From assembly GCA_047974375.1 (NCBI GenBank), contig JBKECF010000071.1, forward strand, positions 1-21,671: DNA of 21,671 nt, in the 5' to 3' direction. Below are positions 8,204-16,410 of the stretch, piece after piece. The translations under genes and the position numbers were made by a program. The notes beneath the pieces are model-generated. The model ran no database searches, was not told the DNA's origin, and was given only the letters and a program-made list of their open reading frames with translations. Position 1 is the first letter of the stretch; the number at the start of each line of letters is the position of its first letter. The stretch is from JBKECF01 sp047974375. GTDB lineage: Bacteria; Bacillota; Clostridia; Lachnospirales; CAMZNU01.

Positions 8204-9949
8204 TTATATCTCCTTTAGTATAGGTAATTTTATAAATACACTGGTTCCATCTTCTTCTTTACTTTCAATTTTAATTCCATAATCCTTACCAAACATAAGT
8301 TGTATTCTTCCATGGGTATTTAAAAGTCCTACACACTCTCTTGTATCATAGGCATTTCCTTGTAAATTCTCTTGCATTTTTTCTAGTCGTTTTTTTTCAA
8401 TTCCAACGCCATCGTCTTTTATAGTTATTATTAAACACTTCAATTCTTCTCTAGCTCCAATATAAATTGAGCCTTTCCCCGTTTTAGGCTCTAAACCATG
8501 ATATATTGCATTTTCCACAATTGGTTGCAACAACATTTTAACAACATAAAAATCTCCAATTGATTCAGATATCATGTAAAAAACTTTAATTCTATTTTCA
8601 AACCTATTCTCTTGTATCCTTACATAGGACCTTACAATTTGCAACTCCTCCCTTAGTAACACCATAGCTTCACCTTTGGAACTATATCTAAAAATATTTC
8701 CCATATCCACTGCCATTTGTGCAAGCTCTGTAACATTTCTAGTTAATGCCTGCTTTCGTAAAACCTCTAAAGTGTTGTACAAAAAATGAGGGTCTACTTG
8801 ACTTCTTAAGTAGGAAAGTTCTGCCTCCTGTTTTTTTAATTCTAACTCGTACATAACTATTGTATTGTCAAATATTTTTTTATTTAGGGCGTCTATATCG
8901 CTTATCATTCCTCTAAATTCAACATCAATTTCCTGAATTTCTTTGCATCCAAAAAACTCAACTTCTTTACTTGCATGTCTAGTTTTTTTACTTCGAATTT
9001 CCTTTATACTATTATTAAACAATTGCAGAGGCTTGATAACTTTATTATTAACAATACTAAGAAAAAACACCACAAAAATAATTACTAGAGCAATACAACT
9101 CCAAATCATTATTTGTAATAAAATAATATTCTCACTAGAATAATTCCCCTTTAGGTAATTAGCACTTATTAAATAGCAGTCCATTTTATCCATATAAAGA
9201 GAACTAATGTAATAGTCTTTAATTTTTCTTAGAGAATACTCCCCTTTTATTTCTTCTTGCCAAATTTCTTTTAGCTCCCCTTCAGTTTCTGAATTATTAA
9301 AAGCATAAAAAAAATCGTAATCCGCCAAAAAATAGGAAAAAGGTATATTGTCTGTAGCTTCAAAAAAACTTGAGCTTTTAATTGATACAACCATCGTCCC
9401 TAAAAGTTCCCCGTCTCGCATAGCAGAAATGCCATAAACAAAAACTGGTTCCATTCCCCCTAAGGCTGTAAAAGTAGATTTTTTAACACCAAGCCATTGA
9501 AAACTTTTCCCCCTCATACTACTAGATAATTCTTCCAACTCCTCCTTTAAATAAAAAGTTGAGTATTGGACCTTCTGGTTTATTAATGCTATGTCTACAA
9601 TATCCGGTTCTAAAACAATATTCCTCGCTATTTGTTTTTTTAAATCACTTATATCTTTATTGTCTATATAAATTTTTTCGTCGAAAATTTTATGCACTGT
9701 TTCATCTTCAGACATAATAATCATTAAATTTTCCAGTTTATTGTAGGTATCTTTCAATCTATTTTCTATATTAAGCTTTGTAATGCCCATATATTCATTG
9801 GCATTGGATATTATTATGTTTTGCATAAAAAAATATATACAGGCACATAAAAGAAATAGCAACACAACTGTTAGTAAAATAATTTTTTTTATATCTTTTT
9901 TTATACTATTATTTGTCACTTTACCCTTTAAAAAATTCACACAACACAC
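8204..9949 (-). CDS. Sensor histidine kinase, YesM-like (LytS/YesM family)
   Basis: About 581 residues with two membrane helices (about 22-45 and 276-299) flanking an extracellular sensing domain of roughly 230 residues. A HAMP-like segment (VIKPLQLF, 304-311), a coiled region, the phospho-acceptor motif RSQVDPHFLYNTL (H388) and a HATPase domain with N-box LLQPIVENAIYHG (N480) and DDGVGI (512-517) follow. This is the His_kinase plus HATPase_c layout of YesM-type kinases that sense extracellular glycans. The start is uncertain: the GTG at 9949 abuts the AGGGG ribosome site, whereas the GTG at 9940, three codons in, has better spacing. Residue numbers use 9949. It is co-transcribed with the response regulator. 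The signal is probably the transported oligosaccharide, possibly via the binding lipoprotein, which is inference. Confidence 0.93.
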   Translation of the reverse strand: MCCVNFLKGKVTNNSIKKDIKKIILLTVVLLFLLCACIYFFMQNIIISNANEYMGITKLNIENRLKDTYNKLENLMIIMSEDETVHKIFDEKIYIDNKDISDLKKQIARNIVLEPDIVDIALINQKVQYSTFYLKEELEELSSSMRGKSFQWLGVKKSTFTALGGMEPVFVYGISAMRDGELLGTMVVSIKSSSFFEATDNIPFSYFLADYDFFYAFNNSETEGELKEIWQEEIKGEYSLRKIKDYYISSLYMDKMDCYLISANYLKGNYSSENIILLQIMIWSCIALVIIFVVFFLSIVNNKVIKPLQLFNNSIKEIRSKKTRHASKEVEFFGCKEIQEIDVEFRGMISDIDALNKKIFDNTIVMYELELKKQEAELSYLRSQVDPHFLYNTLEVLRKQALTRNVTELAQMAVDMGNIFRYSSKGEAMVLLREELQIVRSYVRIQENRFENRIKVFYMISESIGDFYVVKMLLQPIVENAIYHGLEPKTGKGSIYIGAREELKCLIITIKDDGVGIEKKRLEKMQENLQGNAYDTRECVGLLNTHGRIQLMFGKDYGIKIESKEEDGTSVFIKLPILKEI

Positions 9950-10064
9950 CCCCTATTTACAAAATTATATTGAATTTTTATAATACCATTTAAAAATTTT
10001 CGTATATATATTATACTATCTTATAATCAGAATTTATAGCAAGAGTTATTCTTATAATAAAGAA

Positions 10065-10113
10065 GACCAGTGTTGGTCGCATACACGAGCAGAAAGCGAA
10101 GTAAACGACCAGA
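10065..10113. repeat. Modular hairpin repeat upstream of bioY
   Basis: It begins with the palindrome GACCA-GTGT-TGGTC (10065-10078), continues GGTCGCATACACGAGCAG and ends CGACCAGA (10106-10113). The same modules, with the same order and strand, recur twice downstream of bioY (10874-10911 and 10932-10972). The inner stem is imperfect here (AAAGC against GTAAA). It lies between the divergent kinase and bioY genes, in the probable bioY leader. Confidence 0.65.
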
Positions 10114-10148
10114 GTGTAAAAAAATAAAATATAAATAAAAGGTGAATA

Positions 10149-10694
10149 ATGAAAAGTAAAAATTTAGCTTTTTCCAGTGTTTTTTTAGTTTTAATGATAT
10201 TAGGTACTTATGTAAAAATGCTCGTTCCTGTTGTTCCTATTACTTTCCAACCTTTGTTTGCTGTCTTAACAGGTTTAGTTTTAGGTAAAAAACACGGAGC
10301 TTTAACCATTACAGCTTATATAGCCTTAGGTTTAATTGGTTTGCCAGTTTTTAGTGGCGGTGGAGGTGTTGAATATATTTATTCACCTACTTTCGGATTT
10401 ATTTTGGGATTTTTGTTATGTGCCTTTGGTGCAGGTGCTATTTTGGAAATACTTGATAAAACTTTAGTAGCCCATTTAATTTCTGCAATAGTAGGCGTTG
10501 TTTTAATTTATATTGTAGGTATTCCATATCTTTATTTTATACAAAATGTCTATAATGGAGCAACTAGACCATTCTTCTATTATATAGCCGTTTTTGCCCT
10601 ACCCTATTTACCTAAAGATGTTTTATCAGCCATTGTAGCCGGAGTATTGGCTCACGGATTAAGCCGTTCTAATATTTTCGGCATTGATGTTTGA
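10149..10694 (+). CDS. bioY: Biotin ECF transporter S component BioY
   Basis: This 181-residue, highly hydrophobic protein matches the BioY family, the substrate-binding membrane subunit of energy-coupling-factor biotin transporters. Diagnostic stretches are LVPVVPITFQPLFAVLTGLV (25-44), LGKKHGALTITAYIALGLIG (45-64) and LPVFSGGGGVEYIYSPTFGF (65-84), with about six membrane helices. Length is typical. An AAAAGGTG ribosome site precedes the ATG at 10149. No EcfA/EcfT genes are nearby, so it either shares a housekeeping ECF module or works alone, as some BioY proteins do. It is a single-gene unit with its own terminator. I looked for a BirA-type operator upstream and saw none. It is the only plus-strand gene in the first 19 kb and is flanked on both sides by related repeats, which hints at insertion or rearrangement. 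Confidence 0.95.
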   Translation: MKSKNLAFSSVFLVLMILGTYVKMLVPVVPITFQPLFAVLTGLVLGKKHGALTITAYIALGLIGLPVFSGGGGVEYIYSPTFGFILGFLLCAFGAGAILEILDKTLVAHLISAIVGVVLIYIVGIPYLYFIQNVYNGATRPFFYYIAVFALPYLPKDVLSAIVAGVLAHGLSRSNIFGIDV

Positions 10695-10758
10695 CCATAA
10701 AAAATGGAGCTATCTCGAAACCAAAAGGCAATATTAAGATATTCTATACAAAAATGCA

Positions 10759-10788
10759 AAAAGAGCGATGGGTTTTCGCTCTTTTTTT
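10759..10788 (+). terminator. bioY: Rho-independent terminator of bioY
   Basis: AAAAGAGCGA (10759-10768) pairs with TCGCTCTTTT (10776-10785) around a seven-base loop. The 3' arm runs into a tract of seven T residues (10782-10788). It is about 65 bases after the bioY stop codon. Confidence 0.88.
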
Positions 10789-10799
10789 AATCAATATAC

Positions 10800-10834
10800 C
10801 TATCCGTCAGCGGGGGCTTATACCCCCACTGAAC
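10800..10834. repeat. G-rich hairpin repeat, copy C
   Basis: CAGCGGGGG (10808-10816) pairs with CCCCCACTG (10823-10831) with one mismatch. The 35-base element equals the minus-strand sequence of 4812-4846 except at three positions. It sits just after the bioY terminator, about 6 kb from its partner copy. Confidence 0.7.
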
Positions 10835-10842
10835 GGCGAATT

Positions 10843-10972
10843 CGACCGCATAACCGAGTTGGTCGCATACTTGATTGCATAGTCGAGCAGAAAGCACAGC
10901 TTTCGACCAGACTTGGTTGCATAGTCGAGTTGGTTGCAGGCTCGAGCAATAAAGCAGAGCTTTATGACCAGA
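10843..10972. repeat. Cluster of modular repeats with two hairpin units
   Basis: A motif of about 17 bases, roughly GGTYGCATAGTCGAGTT, occurs in series at about 10843, 10861, 10874, 10915 and 10932. Two of these lead into hairpins: AAAGC-ACA-GCTTT (10891-10903) and ATAAAGC-AGA-GCTTTAT (10949-10965). Both then end GACCAGA. The same unit occurs upstream of bioY at 10065-10113 in direct orientation. The cluster looks like locally duplicated copies of a small structured intergenic element. Confidence 0.65.
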
Positions 10973-11065
10973 GCAGAAATCAAGGCTTTACAGCCAATGG
11001 CTTGGGGCAAAGTACAAAGGCTTTTTCTTTTTAAGATATATCATTTTTTATATTTTTAAAACTAC

Positions 11066-12277
11066 CTAAATAATCATTACTTGTACAGTATCTCCATCAT
11101 TTAATTTCGGTGTACCTAGGGGAATGTCAATAATACAATTGCACACTATTAAGCTACTTAACGCCCCTGGCGAATGCAGAACATCTGGAAATGTCACATA
11201 GCCGTCTTCATAAAAAGCCCTTACAAATCTTCTATTTCTACTAAGCTTATGAAAATCACCTTTTAATATCGCCCTTTTATTTTTCATTAACAAGGAATTA
11301 TCTTTATATATATTATAAAGCAAAGGCCTTACTAGAAGTTCAAAATTTATTAAACTAGCAAATGGATTTCCCGAAAGGCTAACCACTGGCGTATTTTTAA
11401 ACATAGAAAACATAATAGGCGTACCTGGCTGTATTTGTAGTTTCCAAAATATTTGTTTCATATCTTTCATTTTTACAATGTCATGAAAAATATCTTTTTT
11501 ACCAACAGAAACACCACCAGTGGTTATTATTAAATCATAACTTGTAGAAAGGTCTTTTATTAATTCATAAATTTCTTCTGGGTCATCACCAATATTTTCT
11601 GCATATACATCTTTTATACCAAACTCCAAAAGCCTAGACTTAAGCATATATAAATTTGAATTGTAAATTTTACCTATTGTAAGCTCTTCATTAATGGATG
11701 CTAACTCATCACCTGTGGATAAAATGGCTATTTTAGGCATTTTGTAAACTTTCACTTTAGACACACCAGAAGTCGCTAAAACTCCTATTTCACTATAAGT
11801 AAGTTTGCTATTTTTTTTAACTAAAAGAGTATCTTTTTTATAATCCTCCCCCTGAAAACAAAAATTTTTATAAGGGCTATGAGATTTATATACTTCCACA
11901 AAATCTTCGCCATAATTTGTAAACTCTTGCATTACGCAACAGTCACAGGAAGCGGGTATAGGCGCACCTGTCATTATGCGAACAGCTTGTCCATTTTCAA
12001 CTTCAACTAAATGCTTACTACCTGCATAAATCGAGCCTACAACTTCTAGCTTTGCAAAATTTTCCTCCGTAGTATTTTCTAAGTCTGAACTTTTACATGC
12101 GTAACCATCTATAGGCGATCTATTAAATGGCGGATTGTCAATTTTAGAATATACATCTTCAAAAAGCACTCTATTGTGCGCATCTATTAAGTTAAGTTCT
12201 TCCCAACTTTCTATTTTATTTAGGCTTGTTTCTTTTTTTATTAAATCTACTCCGTCATCTAAAGGAATATATATCAT
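11066..12277 (-). CDS. moeA: Molybdopterin molybdotransferase MoeA
   Basis: 403 residues from the ATG at 12277. MoeA inserts molybdate (or tungstate) into adenylylated molybdopterin to make Moco. Family landmarks are all present: NPPFNRSPIDGYA near residue 50, TGAPIPASCDCCVM, GEDYKK, STGDEL, TTGGVSVGKKD (the MPT-binding loop of the MoCF_biosynth domain), GTPIMF and SLSGNPFASL, then a C-terminal MoeA_C beta domain. The frame extends ten codons further, to 12307, but AAGGGTGAAG just before 12277 is the natural ribosome site. It lies downstream of the formate dehydrogenase operon on the same strand but beyond a terminator; a weak extended -10 (TGG then TATTAT, 12328-12336) might serve it. Its neighbours indicate that it supplies the cofactor for the formate dehydrogenase. 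Confidence 0.95.
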   Translation of the reverse strand: MIYIPLDDGVDLIKKETSLNKIESWEELNLIDAHNRVLFEDVYSKIDNPPFNRSPIDGYACKSSDLENTTEENFAKLEVVGSIYAGSKHLVEVENGQAVRIMTGAPIPASCDCCVMQEFTNYGEDFVEVYKSHSPYKNFCFQGEDYKKDTLLVKKNSKLTYSEIGVLATSGVSKVKVYKMPKIAILSTGDELASINEELTIGKIYNSNLYMLKSRLLEFGIKDVYAENIGDDPEEIYELIKDLSTSYDLIITTGGVSVGKKDIFHDIVKMKDMKQIFWKLQIQPGTPIMFSMFKNTPVVSLSGNPFASLINFELLVRPLLYNIYKDNSLLMKNKRAILKGDFHKLSRNRRFVRAFYEDGYVTFPDVLHSPGALSSLIVCNCIIDIPLGTPKLNDGDTVQVMII

Positions 12278-12349
12278 TATCTTCACCCTTTTTATTTGTT
12301 TAAGCAACCTATATTTTCTTCTTTAATATAATACCATAAAATTTGTAAA

Positions 12350-12385
12350 AAAAATTAGCACCCACTTAGGTAAGTGCTAATTTTT
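12350..12385 (-). terminator. Terminator after the formate dehydrogenase operon
   Basis: AAAAATTAGCAC (12350-12361) pairs with GTGCTAATTTTT (12374-12385); the loop is 12 bases and contains CACTTAGGTAAG, which can form an alternative inner stem. On the minus strand the stem runs into a tract of eight T residues. It begins about ten bases after the fdhF stop codon. The symmetric A/T flanks could also stop plus-strand transcription. Confidence 0.82.
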
Positions 12386-12394
12386 ATTTTTTTC

Positions 12395-15100
12395 TTACTT
12401 TATAGTTTCTATATTTACTGCACAAACCTTATACTCAGGAATTGTTGCAATATCATCATAAACAGAGTTGGTTAACTCATTTACATTACCATCAGCAAAA
12501 TGGAATGTCATAAATACTTCTTTAGGAGAAACACGTTGCCCAACAGCTGCATGAGTTTCTATTGTTCCACGTCTAGAACTTACTTTAATCTTATCACCAT
12601 TTTTAATGCCAAGATTTTCAGCGTCTTCTGTGTTTATTTCAATATATGAACTATCAACTATTTGATTTATTCCTTCTGTTCTTCCTGTCATAGATCTATT
12701 GTTATAATGATAAAGCATTCTACCTGTAGACATTAAGTATGGATAACTTTCGTCTGGTAATTCCTGTGCTTTTTTATATGGAATTGCCATAAACAAACCT
12801 TTACCACGAACAGGATTTCCTGCGTGCATAATTAATGTACCTGGGTCATCTTTAGTTCTACAAGGCCATTGCAAACCACCTGTCGCATCTATTCTATCGA
12901 AACTCATTCCACCAAAGGAAGGCGTAAGAGATGCTATTTCATCCATTATCTCACTAGAAGAATTGTAGTGACACGGGAATCCCATACCTGTCATTACATC
13001 ACACATTATTTCGTAGTCTTCTCTTGCCTCGCCAACTGGTTCAATTGCTTTACGTATTAATTGTACACGTCTTTCTGTATTAGTAAATGTACCCATTTTT
13101 TCTGCATAACTTATACCTGGTAAAATTACATCAGCATATTCTGCAGTTTCTGTCATAAATAATTCTTGTACAACTAAGAAGTCTAAGTTTTCTAAAGCTT
13201 TTCTTACATGAGAAGTGTCTGGATCACTTACTATTGGGTCTTCCCCAAAAATATATAGACCCTTTATTTTACCTTCAGCCGCCGCTGGTAAAACCTCTGT
13301 AGATGTTAAACCAAATTCTCCACTAAGTTTAACACCCCAAGCTTTTTCAAACTTCTCTCTTACTTCATTGTTTGTAACTTTTTGGTATCCTGGATAATCA
13401 TATGGCATACAACCCATGTCACAAGCACCTTGTACATTATTTTGACCTCTAAGAGGATTAACACCACCACCAGACTTACCTACCTTACCTACCATTAATG
13501 CAAGGTTAGACATACTCATAACACCTTCTGTACCAGTAGAGTGTTCCGTTACACCTAAACAATAAATAATAGGAGCTTTTTTTGCTGTAGCATATATTCT
13601 AGCAGCTTTTCTTAAGTCATCTGGATCTATATGGCAAATTTCTGCAACTTTTTCTGGTGTATAATCAGCCACCATTGCCTTTAAAGCTTCAAAGCCCTCT
13701 GTCTTTTCTTCAATATACTTTTTATCTTCTAGACCTTCTTCTAAAATAACATGCATCATACCATTTGCAAAAGCTACATTTGTTCCCGCTTGAAGTTGTA
13801 AATGAACTTCACAATCTTTTACAAGCTCTATTTTTCTAGGATCAACAACTATTACTTTTGTTCCTCTTTGCATAGCTTGACGAATTTGAGAACCTACAAC
13901 AGGGTGAGCCTCTTCAGGATTTGATCCAACCAACAAAATAGCGTCTACATCTGTTGTAATGTCTTCTATTGGGTTTGTCATTGCGCCTGAGCCTAAAGTA
14001 TGAGCCAAACCATGAACAGATGCCGAGTGACAAACTCTAGCACAGTTATCCACATTGTTTGTACCAAAAGCTACACGTACCATTTTTTGTAATACGAAAT
14101 TGTCCTCATTTGTAGAACGTGAACAGGAAAATCCTGCTAAAGAATCCGGTCCATGCTCAGCTTTTAACTCTTTAAATTTATCTACAACTAATTTTAAAGC
14201 TTCGTCCCATGTGGCTTTTTCAAAAACGCCATTTCTTTTTATTAAAGGATGTGTTAAACGATCCCCAGAGCCTACAAATTTATATGAACCAAATTTTCCT
14301 TTTACACAAAGAAGATTTTTATTTGAAGGACCATCTGCTGGTTCAACTCCAACAATTTCATTATCTTTTACAAGTAAATCCATTTGGCAACCTGTACCAC
14401 AATGAGGACAAGTTGTTCTAACTTTTGTTGTTTCCCAAGATCTATATTTTTTACGATCCTTTTCAAGTAAAGCTCCTGTTGGACATACCGAAACACAGTT
14501 ACCACAAGACTCGCAACTTGAGTCACCAAATACGCCTTCATAACTTGTAGTCATTTTTGTATCGAAACCACGTTTTGCAATACTTATTACATCTCTACCT
14601 TGTCTAGATTGACAGACTCTAGAACATTGGCGGCACATAATACATTTTTCTGGATTATAGTCAAAAAATGGACTTGTAGAATCAATTTGATCTGTAGCCA
14701 TACGCATGCCATCAAAGCTAGTGCGCTCTACACCATATTGCATTGAATAGTCTTGTAATTTACACTCTCCACTTTTGCCACAGGAAAAACAATCTAAATT
14801 GTGATTACTAAGTAATAAGTCCAATATAAATTTACGTGAATTTCTTACTTCTTCTGTATCTGTATTTACAACCATGCCGTCTTTACAATGAGCCGTACAT
14901 GAAGTTGTTAAACCTTCTTTTCTTACACCTTTAACGTCGACAACACACATTCTACATGAGCCGTCTGGCGTTAATTCTTTTAAATGACATAAAGTAGGAA
15001 TTTGAATATCTAGACTTTTTGCCGCTTCTAAAATTGTTGTGCCTTCAGTAACTGCTACTTTTCGGCCATCGATTGTAATATTTACCATATTTTTCTCCAT
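12395..15100 (-). CDS. fdhF: Formate dehydrogenase catalytic subunit (FdhF with NuoG-like N-terminus, Cys type)
   Basis: 901 residues: a molybdopterin (bis-MGD) enzyme that oxidises formate to CO2 or the reverse. From the N-terminus: a [2Fe-2S] domain (C38, C49, C52, C68); a His-Cys3 [4Fe-4S] site (H100, C104, C107, C113); two ferredoxin-type [4Fe-4S] sites (C153/156/159/163 and C196/199/202/206); the catalytic-domain cluster (C231, C234, C238, C265). The active-site motif is ARVCHSASVHGL, with C357 encoded by TGT where many homologues have selenocysteine. A molydop_binding domain occupies about 785-895. The NuoG-like front end implies docking with the NuoE- and NuoF-like subunits just upstream, giving a soluble NAD-linked enzyme. 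Two starts are possible: 15100, two bases from the NuoF-like stop, or 15088 with GGAG six bases upstream. Metal (Mo or W) cannot be told from sequence. Confidence 0.93.
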   Translation of the reverse strand: MEKNMVNITIDGRKVAVTEGTTILEAAKSLDIQIPTLCHLKELTPDGSCRMCVVDVKGVRKEGLTTSCTAHCKDGMVVNTDTEEVRNSRKFILDLLLSNHNLDCFSCGKSGECKLQDYSMQYGVERTSFDGMRMATDQIDSTSPFFDYNPEKCIMCRQCSRVCQSRQGRDVISIAKRGFDTKMTTSYEGVFGDSSCESCGNCVSVCPTGALLEKDRKKYRSWETTKVRTTCPHCGTGCQMDLLVKDNEIVGVEPADGPSNKNLLCVKGKFGSYKFVGSGDRLTHPLIKRNGVFEKATWDEALKLVVDKFKELKAEHGPDSLAGFSCSRSTNEDNFVLQKMVRVAFGTNNVDNCARVCHSASVHGLAHTLGSGAMTNPIEDITTDVDAILLVGSNPEEAHPVVGSQIRQAMQRGTKVIVVDPRKIELVKDCEVHLQLQAGTNVAFANGMMHVILEEGLEDKKYIEEKTEGFEALKAMVADYTPEKVAEICHIDPDDLRKAARIYATAKKAPIIYCLGVTEHSTGTEGVMSMSNLALMVGKVGKSGGGVNPLRGQNNVQGACDMGCMPYDYPGYQKVTNNEVREKFEKAWGVKLSGEFGLTSTEVLPAAAEGKIKGLYIFGEDPIVSDPDTSHVRKALENLDFLVVQELFMTETAEYADVILPGISYAEKMGTFTNTERRVQLIRKAIEPVGEAREDYEIMCDVMTGMGFPCHYNSSSEIMDEIASLTPSFGGMSFDRIDATGGLQWPCRTKDDPGTLIMHAGNPVRGKGLFMAIPYKKAQELPDESYPYLMSTGRMLYHYNNRSMTGRTEGINQIVDSSYIEINTEDAENLGIKNGDKIKVSSRRGTIETHAAVGQRVSPKEVFMTFHFADGNVNELTNSVYDDIATIPEYKVCAVNIETIK

Positions 15101-15101
15101 T

Positions 15102-16400
15102 CTACCAAAGCCCTCCTTCCACTACTTCTAATTCTTTATTTATTGATTCATTAAATTCTTCTTTAAAATAAGCAAGAGCACTATTCATAGCATTTGCAAC
15201 AGATTGTCCTAAACCACAAGCCGAAAGTTTAGTTACATGAACTAACATTTTCTCTAGTCTTTCTAAGTCACCTTCAGTTGCCTCTTTATTTTTAAACTTC
15301 TCTAATAATTCCAAAACTCTTGTTGTTCCTAAACGACATGGAGTACATTTCCCACAAGATTCATGAGCAAAAAACTTAGCAACTTCTACTATGTAATCTA
15401 CTATGCTTACTTGGTCGTCCATAACAACTATTGCACCAGAGCCAATGGATAAATCTTTAGCCCATAGCCCCTCGTAGGAATAAATGCAATCTTCTAGATT
15501 GGAAACTGCTCCAATTGGTCCAGACTGTCCACCAAAATGGATAAATTTAAATGGATTTCCACTGCTAGAGCCGCCACCGTATTCCTCAGAATAAAGTATT
15601 TCCTCTAATGGAGTACCTAAATTTACTTCGTAAAGGCCTCTATTTTTTACATGGCCTGTTAAACAGACTAATTTTGTTCCGCCACCATCTTCAGTACCCA
15701 AATCTTTATATGCTTGGCCACCATCTTTTAAAACTACAGGTACACATGCAAAGGATTCTACATTATTAACTAAAGTTGGTTTTAAATATAAACCTACATC
15801 AGCTAGATGTGGAGGTTTTACTCTTGGTCTACCTGTTTTACCCTCGATAGAGTTTAATAACGCAGAGTTTTCTCCACATACATAGGCACCAGCCCCAGAA
15901 GAAATATGAATTTTATAATTAAACCCTTTTATACCTAATATATTTTCTCCTAAGTATCCAGCTTTTTCAGCATTGTCTAAAGCTTCTTGGAATAAATGTT
16001 GAATTCCTTGGTACTCACCTCTTATATAAATAAAGCCTTCTTTCGCAGAGAATAAATAACCTGCAATAATCATACCTTCAATTACACTAAGTGGGTCGTA
16101 TTCTAGTAAAGCTTTGTCTTTAAAAGTACCTGGCTCACCCTCATCTGCATTACAGACAATATACTTAGTGTCGCCTTCTGTACTATATAAATGACGCCAT
16201 TTTTTAGCTAAAGGGAAAGCCGCTCCACCTCTACCTCTTATGTGTGCAATGTCTAATTCTTTTAAAATATCTTCTTTATCCATTGTAATAGCTTTTTTAA
16301 GACCTAAAAAACCATCTAATTGTTCATACTCTGTTACATTTGTAGCGTCTTTCATGTGTTTTACACGTTTTAATAAAACTGGTTCATTACTTTTTTCCAT
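15102..16400 (-). CDS. nuoF: NADH-binding NuoF-like subunit of formate dehydrogenase
   Basis: 432 residues from the ATG at 16400. It matches the 51-kDa NuoF/FdsB/HydB family, which carries FMN, an NAD(H) site and one [4Fe-4S] cluster. The FMN/NAD glycine loop is RGRGGAAF (55-62); CNADEGEPGTFKD (83-95) and GAGAYVCGENSALLNSIEG (169-187) follow. The cluster ligands are SCGKCTPCR (C349, C352, C355) and C395. It lacks both the N-terminal thioredoxin-like and the C-terminal ferredoxin extensions of HydB-type subunits, so it is the minimal form. The open frame extends to 16433, but AGGAGGGG (16405-16412) marks 16400 as the start. The gene lies between the NuoE-like and catalytic subunits with almost no spacing, so the three products should assemble stoichiometrically and pass electrons from formate to NAD+. 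Confidence 0.94.
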   Translation of the reverse strand: MEKSNEPVLLKRVKHMKDATNVTEYEQLDGFLGLKKAITMDKEDILKELDIAHIRGRGGAAFPLAKKWRHLYSTEGDTKYIVCNADEGEPGTFKDKALLEYDPLSVIEGMIIAGYLFSAKEGFIYIRGEYQGIQHLFQEALDNAEKAGYLGENILGIKGFNYKIHISSGAGAYVCGENSALLNSIEGKTGRPRVKPPHLADVGLYLKPTLVNNVESFACVPVVLKDGGQAYKDLGTEDGGGTKLVCLTGHVKNRGLYEVNLGTPLEEILYSEEYGGGSSSGNPFKFIHFGGQSGPIGAVSNLEDCIYSYEGLWAKDLSIGSGAIVVMDDQVSIVDYIVEVAKFFAHESCGKCTPCRLGTTRVLELLEKFKNKEATEGDLERLEKMLVHVTKLSACGLGQSVANAMNSALAYFKEEFNESINKELEVVEGGLW

Positions 16401-16410
16401 GTTTCCCCTC

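Larger units (their letters stand above)
10695..11065. other. 371-bp intergenic region with terminator and repeats, no gene
   Basis: Between convergent bioY and moeA. It holds the bioY terminator (10759-10788), a G-rich hairpin (10800-10834) and a cluster of modular repeats (10843-10972). The last stretch (10981-11030) carries AAGGCTTT twice and the small palindrome AGCCAATGGCT. Short open frames exist on both strands, but they are made of repeat sequence and lack ribosome sites. I see no clear moeA terminator. Confidence 0.7.

Noticed and set aside
9950..10148. BirA operator or biotin-type control site before bioY
   Set aside because: No paired TTGTTAAC-like half sites at the right spacing are visible; only the repeat unit is present.
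10843..10972. CRISPR array
   Set aside because: Units are uneven in length, nearly contiguous and internally similar, with no unique spacers and no cas genes.
10691..11034. Three short open frames (10691-10882 plus, 10768-11034 plus, 10807-11010 minus)
   Set aside because: They span the bioY terminator and the repeat cluster, have no ribosome sites and their translations are just repeat sequence in different frames.
14025..14045. Possible selenocysteine codon in the formate dehydrogenase active site
   Set aside because: The codon is TGT (Cys357), not TGA; no recoding is needed.
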